Part shown: one piece after another, positions 5,838-7,476 of the stretch
How the letters are laid out: each line of letters begins with the position of its first letter
How positions within the stretch are numbered: position 1 is the stretch's first letter
Assembly: GCA_003555415.1 (NCBI GenBank)
Contig: PWHX01000080.1
Coordinates: forward strand, 1-7,476
Reading direction: 5' to 3'
Length of the DNA stretch: 7,476 bases
From: Syntrophomonadaceae bacterium
GTDB taxonomy: Bacteria; Bacillota; Dethiobacteria; SKNC01
Notes under the pieces: model-generated
The model's input: the letters and a program-made list of their open reading frames with translations, nothing else
Database searches by the model: none
What the model was told of the DNA's origin: nothing
Position numbers and translations under genes: made by a program

Positions 5838-6824
5838 TCAATACCCTTTAATTTTACTATAATGTTCTCTTGCTTTATTTTTTTCACCAATAAGCTCATA
5901 AAGAACTCCCAACTCCAGATGAATGGCTGCATAACTAGAATTCAATTCAGCAGACCTTTCAATATAATAAATGGCTTCTTGAAATTGTCCTAGATTTCCA
6001 TAAGCTTTGCCAATATAGTAAAACAACTCCCAATCTTCATGATAATATTTTAAAGCTTTTTTAAAGTATTCAATGCTATCCTGGTACTCGCCCATATTAT
6101 AGAGTGTAGCTCCTGTGTTAAAAAAAACATCGATAAAATTATTATCAAAATCTAAAGCTTTTTTAAACTCTTCCAAGGCTTTTTCAAATTGTTCTTTTTC
6201 AGCATAAATATTACCTTTAAAATTGTGAATAATGGCATTAACATAATCGTTTTGACTTAAAGCAAGAATCAAACGAAATTCATTTAAGGCTTTTTCATAC
6301 AATGACATTTCAGCATAAACCATACCCAAATAAAAATGGCCAATAAGAAAATTAGGCTCCTTTTCCACTACTTTTCTGAACTCCGTTGCAGCTTCTTCCA
6401 TCATAGATAAGTCAAAATAACCTAACCCTTTTCTAAATGAACCAATACATTCTATATCCTCTATCGTATAAAACATATCTTCTTTGATTTTTCCAGGCAT
6501 TTCACTCTCATCTATTTTATTTGGGTCTAATTGACTTATATCATCATCGTGTTTTTCCTCAAGATGTTCATGTTCCAGGTTATCTAATAAGCCATCGGAT
6601 AAGTTTTCACACAATTCATCCGGAAGATTTAATTTGTATTTATCTTCGAGATAATTAATTTTTTCTTCGAATTTCAGCCAGTAATTTATATACTTATCCA
6701 TTTGTTTTCTTATTTGAATTATTTTTTGTGTTAGTAGATCTACTTCCTCCTGATCCGCGGCAGATAATTTATCATCAATTTCATCTAATAATGTAAATAT
6801 TTCAATAAATGTTTCCTTAAACAA
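5838..6824 (-). CDS. Tetratricopeptide-repeat protein of unknown role
   Basis: 328 residues, with a helical, charged N-terminal part (about 1-62), a strongly acidic low-complexity stretch rich in Glu, Asp and His (about 80-118), then about six TPR units: roughly 125-158, 159-192, 196-229, 230-263, 264-297 and a last one at 298-328. The repeats show the usual pattern, such as GNIYAEKEQFEKALEEFKKA and GKAYGNLGQFQEAIYYIERS. No signal peptide or membrane segment is visible, so it is likely a cytoplasmic scaffold that binds other proteins; the partner cannot be predicted. The TTG start is supported by GGGAGG 9 bases upstream. It is in the same direction as mtnP but separated by 114 bases with possible promoter elements, so it may be its own transcription unit or the first gene of the run. 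The TPR assignment is firm; the function is unknown. Confidence 0.88.
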   Translation of the reverse strand: MFKETFIEIFTLLDEIDDKLSAADQEEVDLLTQKIIQIRKQMDKYINYWLKFEEKINYLEDKYKLNLPDELCENLSDGLLDNLEHEHLEEKHDDDISQLDPNKIDESEMPGKIKEDMFYTIEDIECIGSFRKGLGYFDLSMMEEAATEFRKVVEKEPNFLIGHFYLGMVYAEMSLYEKALNEFRLILALSQNDYVNAIIHNFKGNIYAEKEQFEKALEEFKKALDFDNNFIDVFFNTGATLYNMGEYQDSIEYFKKALKYYHEDWELFYYIGKAYGNLGQFQEAIYYIERSAELNSSYAAIHLELGVLYELIGEKNKAREHYSKIKGY

Positions 6825-6833
6825 ATATTTATA

Positions 6834-6839
6834 CCTCCC
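6834..6839 (-). promoter_or_regulatory. Ribosome binding site of the TPR gene
   Basis: GGGAGG on the minus strand, 9 bases before a TTG start codon. It directly abuts a perfect 9-bp inverted repeat (6840-6860), so folding of the leader could affect access to it. Confidence 0.8.
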
Positions 6840-6860
6840 AAAAAGATAGTTTATCTTTTT
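6840..6860. repeat. Perfect 9-bp inverted repeat in TPR gene leader
   Basis: AAAAAGATA (6840-6848) and TATCTTTTT (6852-6860) are exact inverse complements around a 3-base loop. On the minus-strand transcript the hairpin ends one base before the GGGAGG ribosome site. It may be a leader hairpin affecting translation or mRNA stability, or an operator for a dimeric regulator. It has no T-run placed for termination in that direction. Confidence 0.6.
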
Positions 6861-6896
6861 ACTGTTATTTGCAAAAACTATTGATTGTATACCCTT

Positions 6897-6925
6897 AATA
6901 TAAATTGGAAATTACGATTTTTAAA
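6897..6925 (-). promoter_or_regulatory. Candidate promoter of the TPR gene
   Basis: Minus-strand TTTAAA (6920-6925, 4 of 6 consensus) and TATATT (6897-6902, 5 of 6) are separated by 17 bases. Transcription would start near 6890 and give a leader of about 65 bases containing the inverted repeat. The region is very AT-rich, so the match is only moderate support. Confidence 0.45.
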
Positions 6926-6938
6926 CACTTTAAGATTA

Positions 6939-6991
6939 TTTTTAAAAAATTTTTTAAAAAAGTTGACGTTAAAAAGTAAATAAGTTATACT
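6939..6991 (+). promoter_or_regulatory. Strong promoter of the tRNA cluster with A/T-tract upstream element
   Basis: TTGACG (6963-6968) and TATACT (6986-6991) are spaced by exactly 17 bases, each one mismatch from the sigma-A consensus. Alternating runs of 5-6 A and T (6939-6961) lie just before the -35, as in UP elements of stable-RNA promoters. Transcription would start near 6998, about 40 bases before tRNA-Tyr. Confidence 0.82.
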
Positions 6992-7039
6992 ATGTATTGC
7001 TTTTAGGTAATATAATAAGGGATTTAATCATTTAGACAT

Positions 7040-7125
7040 GGAGAGGTACCCGAGTTGGCCAAAGGGGGCAGACTGTAAATCTGCTGGCGAAGCCTTCGCT
7101 GGTTCGAATCCAGCCCTCTCCACCA
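7040..7125 (+). tRNA. tRNA-Tyr (anticodon GTA)
   Basis: The acceptor GGAGAGG pairs perfectly with CCTCTCC (7115-7121), followed by A and an encoded CCA. The anticodon stem GCAGA/TCTGC encloses GTA at 7075-7077. A long variable arm with a GGC/GCC stem is present, as expected for bacterial tRNA-Tyr, and the T arm has TTCGAAT. It is the first gene of the four-tRNA cluster, 86 bases with CCA. Confidence 0.97.
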
Positions 7126-7131
7126 ATATTT

Positions 7132-7206
7132 TGGGGTGTGGCCAAGCGGTAAGGCACGGGACTTTGGATCCTGCACGCGGAGGTTCGAATCCTCCCGCTC
7201 CAGCCA
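7132..7206 (+). tRNA. tRNA-Gln (anticodon TTG)
   Basis: The acceptor TGGGGTG pairs with CGCTCCA (7196-7202) with two G-T wobbles; discriminator G, then encoded CCA. The weak T1-A72 first pair is typical of bacterial tRNA-Gln. The anticodon stem CGGGA/TCCTG encloses TTG at 7164-7166, and the T loop is TTCGAAT. It lies only 6 bases after tRNA-Tyr, so the two are processed from one transcript. Length 75 bases. Confidence 0.97.
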
Positions 7207-7234
7207 TTGTAATTTTTATATTTTGTGTTATAAT
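7207..7234 (+). promoter_or_regulatory. Internal promoter before tRNA-Lys
   Basis: TTGTAA (7207-7212, 4 of 6) and a perfect TATAAT (7229-7234) are 16 bases apart, and TG at 7226-7227 makes it an extended -10. Transcription would start near 7241, only about 3 bases before the tRNA-Lys 5' end. It would give tRNA-Lys and tRNA-Leu a supply separate from Tyr and Gln. Confidence 0.65.
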
Positions 7235-7243
7235 GTCTCAAGA

Positions 7244-7320
7244 GAGCCATTAGCTCAGCTAGGCAGAGCATCTGACTTTTAATCAGGGTGTCCCAGGTTC
7301 GATTCCTGGATGGCTCACCA
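7244..7320 (+). tRNA. tRNA-Lys (anticodon TTT)
   Basis: The acceptor GAGCCAT pairs perfectly with ATGGCTC (7310-7316), followed by A and encoded CCA. The anticodon stem TCTGA/TCAGG encloses TTT at 7278-7280. The D arm TAGCTCAGCTAGGCAGAGCA and T loop TTCGATT are standard. Length 77 bases. Confidence 0.97.
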
Positions 7321-7324
7321 TTAT

Positions 7325-7410
7325 GCGAGAGTGGCGGAAAGGCAGACGCGCTAGGTTCAGGACCTAGTGAGCGCAAGCTCGTGCGGGTTCAACTCCCGCC
7401 TCTCGCACCA
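7325..7410 (+). tRNA. tRNA-Leu (anticodon CAG)
   Basis: The acceptor GCGAGAG pairs perfectly with CTCTCGC (7400-7406), then A and encoded CCA. The anticodon stem CTAGG/CCTAG encloses CAG at 7358-7360, reading CUG. The long variable arm (GAGC/GCTC stem, about 7369-7380) is typical of leucine tRNAs. It begins 4 bases after tRNA-Lys and is the last gene before the terminator. Length 86 bases. Confidence 0.97.
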
Positions 7411-7418
7411 CTGAAAAT

Positions 7419-7466
7419 AAGGGGTTTTTGGGTCTTGCAAAGGTATCCAAAAATCCTTTTTTTGTT
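7419..7466 (+). terminator. Intrinsic terminator of the tRNA cluster
   Basis: The arm at 7419-7431 (AAGGGG, five T, GG) pairs with 7447-7459 (CC, five A, TCC, then T) over about 13 bp with two G-T wobbles. The loop is about 15 bases and a run of seven T (7457-7463) follows. It lies 9 bases after tRNA-Leu, which indicates that the cluster ends here. Confidence 0.85.
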
Positions 7467-7476
7467 ATTTTTAGTC

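Noticed and set aside
7038..7253. Open plus-strand frame of 71 codons
   Set aside because: It runs through tRNA-Tyr and tRNA-Gln, whose cloverleaves and CCA ends are complete.
7032..7376. Open minus-strand frame of 114 codons, with pieces like GGEGWIRTSEGF and SGRIRTS
   Set aside because: It is the exact complement of the four tRNA genes. Such antisense-tRNA peptides are a well-known false annotation, and there is no ribosome site.
1..7476. CRISPR array, insertion sequence or phage integration at the tRNA genes
   Set aside because: No spaced direct repeats, no transposase or integrase, and no duplicated tRNA 3' end were seen; all four tRNAs are intact.

Overview
The window looks like a chromosomal segment of a low-GC Gram-positive, most likely an anaerobic Firmicute of the Clostridia type. 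The reasons are strong GGAGG-type ribosome sites before nearly every gene, frequent TTG/GTG starts, AT-rich intergenic DNA, tRNA genes that encode their own CCA end, and an oxygen-independent set of genes for S-adenosylmethionine (SAM) by-products. No species can be named from the sequence alone.

Positions 1-5723 (minus strand) hold a compact six-gene run read from right to left: mtnP-type nucleoside phosphorylase, mtnA isomerase, class II aldolase, MTA/SAH deaminase (mtaD), surE nucleotidase, and rtcB RNA ligase, which is cut by the left edge. Gaps between genes are only 6-49 bases and no terminator is visible between them, so they are probably one operon. A separate minus-strand gene for a six-repeat TPR protein (5838-6824) lies 114 bases upstream of mtnP. 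Positions 6840-7037 form a divergent regulatory region. Positions 7040-7410 (plus strand) carry four tRNA genes, Tyr(GTA), Gln(TTG), Lys(TTT) and Leu(CAG). They are preceded by a near-consensus promoter, contain a second internal promoter before tRNA-Lys, and are followed by a strong intrinsic terminator.

The main biological point is that mtaD, mtnP, mtnA and the aldolase fit into one pathway. MtaD would deaminate 5'-methylthioadenosine, S-adenosylhomocysteine and 5'-deoxyadenosine to inosine-type nucleosides. The MtnP-family protein carries Asn-Tyr-Ala where adenine-specific MTA phosphorylases have Asp-Tyr-Asp, which suggests it prefers 6-oxopurine nucleosides, that is, the products of MtaD. 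MtnA would isomerise the resulting 5-substituted ribose-1-phosphate to the ribulose-1-phosphate. The aldolase, which keeps the fuculose-aldolase catalytic Glu and three zinc His, would cleave that to dihydroxyacetone phosphate and a small aldehyde. This would be a deaminate-first version of the DHAP shunt, needing neither oxygen nor the later enzymes of the classical methionine salvage pathway, none of which appear here. The individual families are known. The specificity of the phosphorylase and the order of steps are inferences from the sequence.
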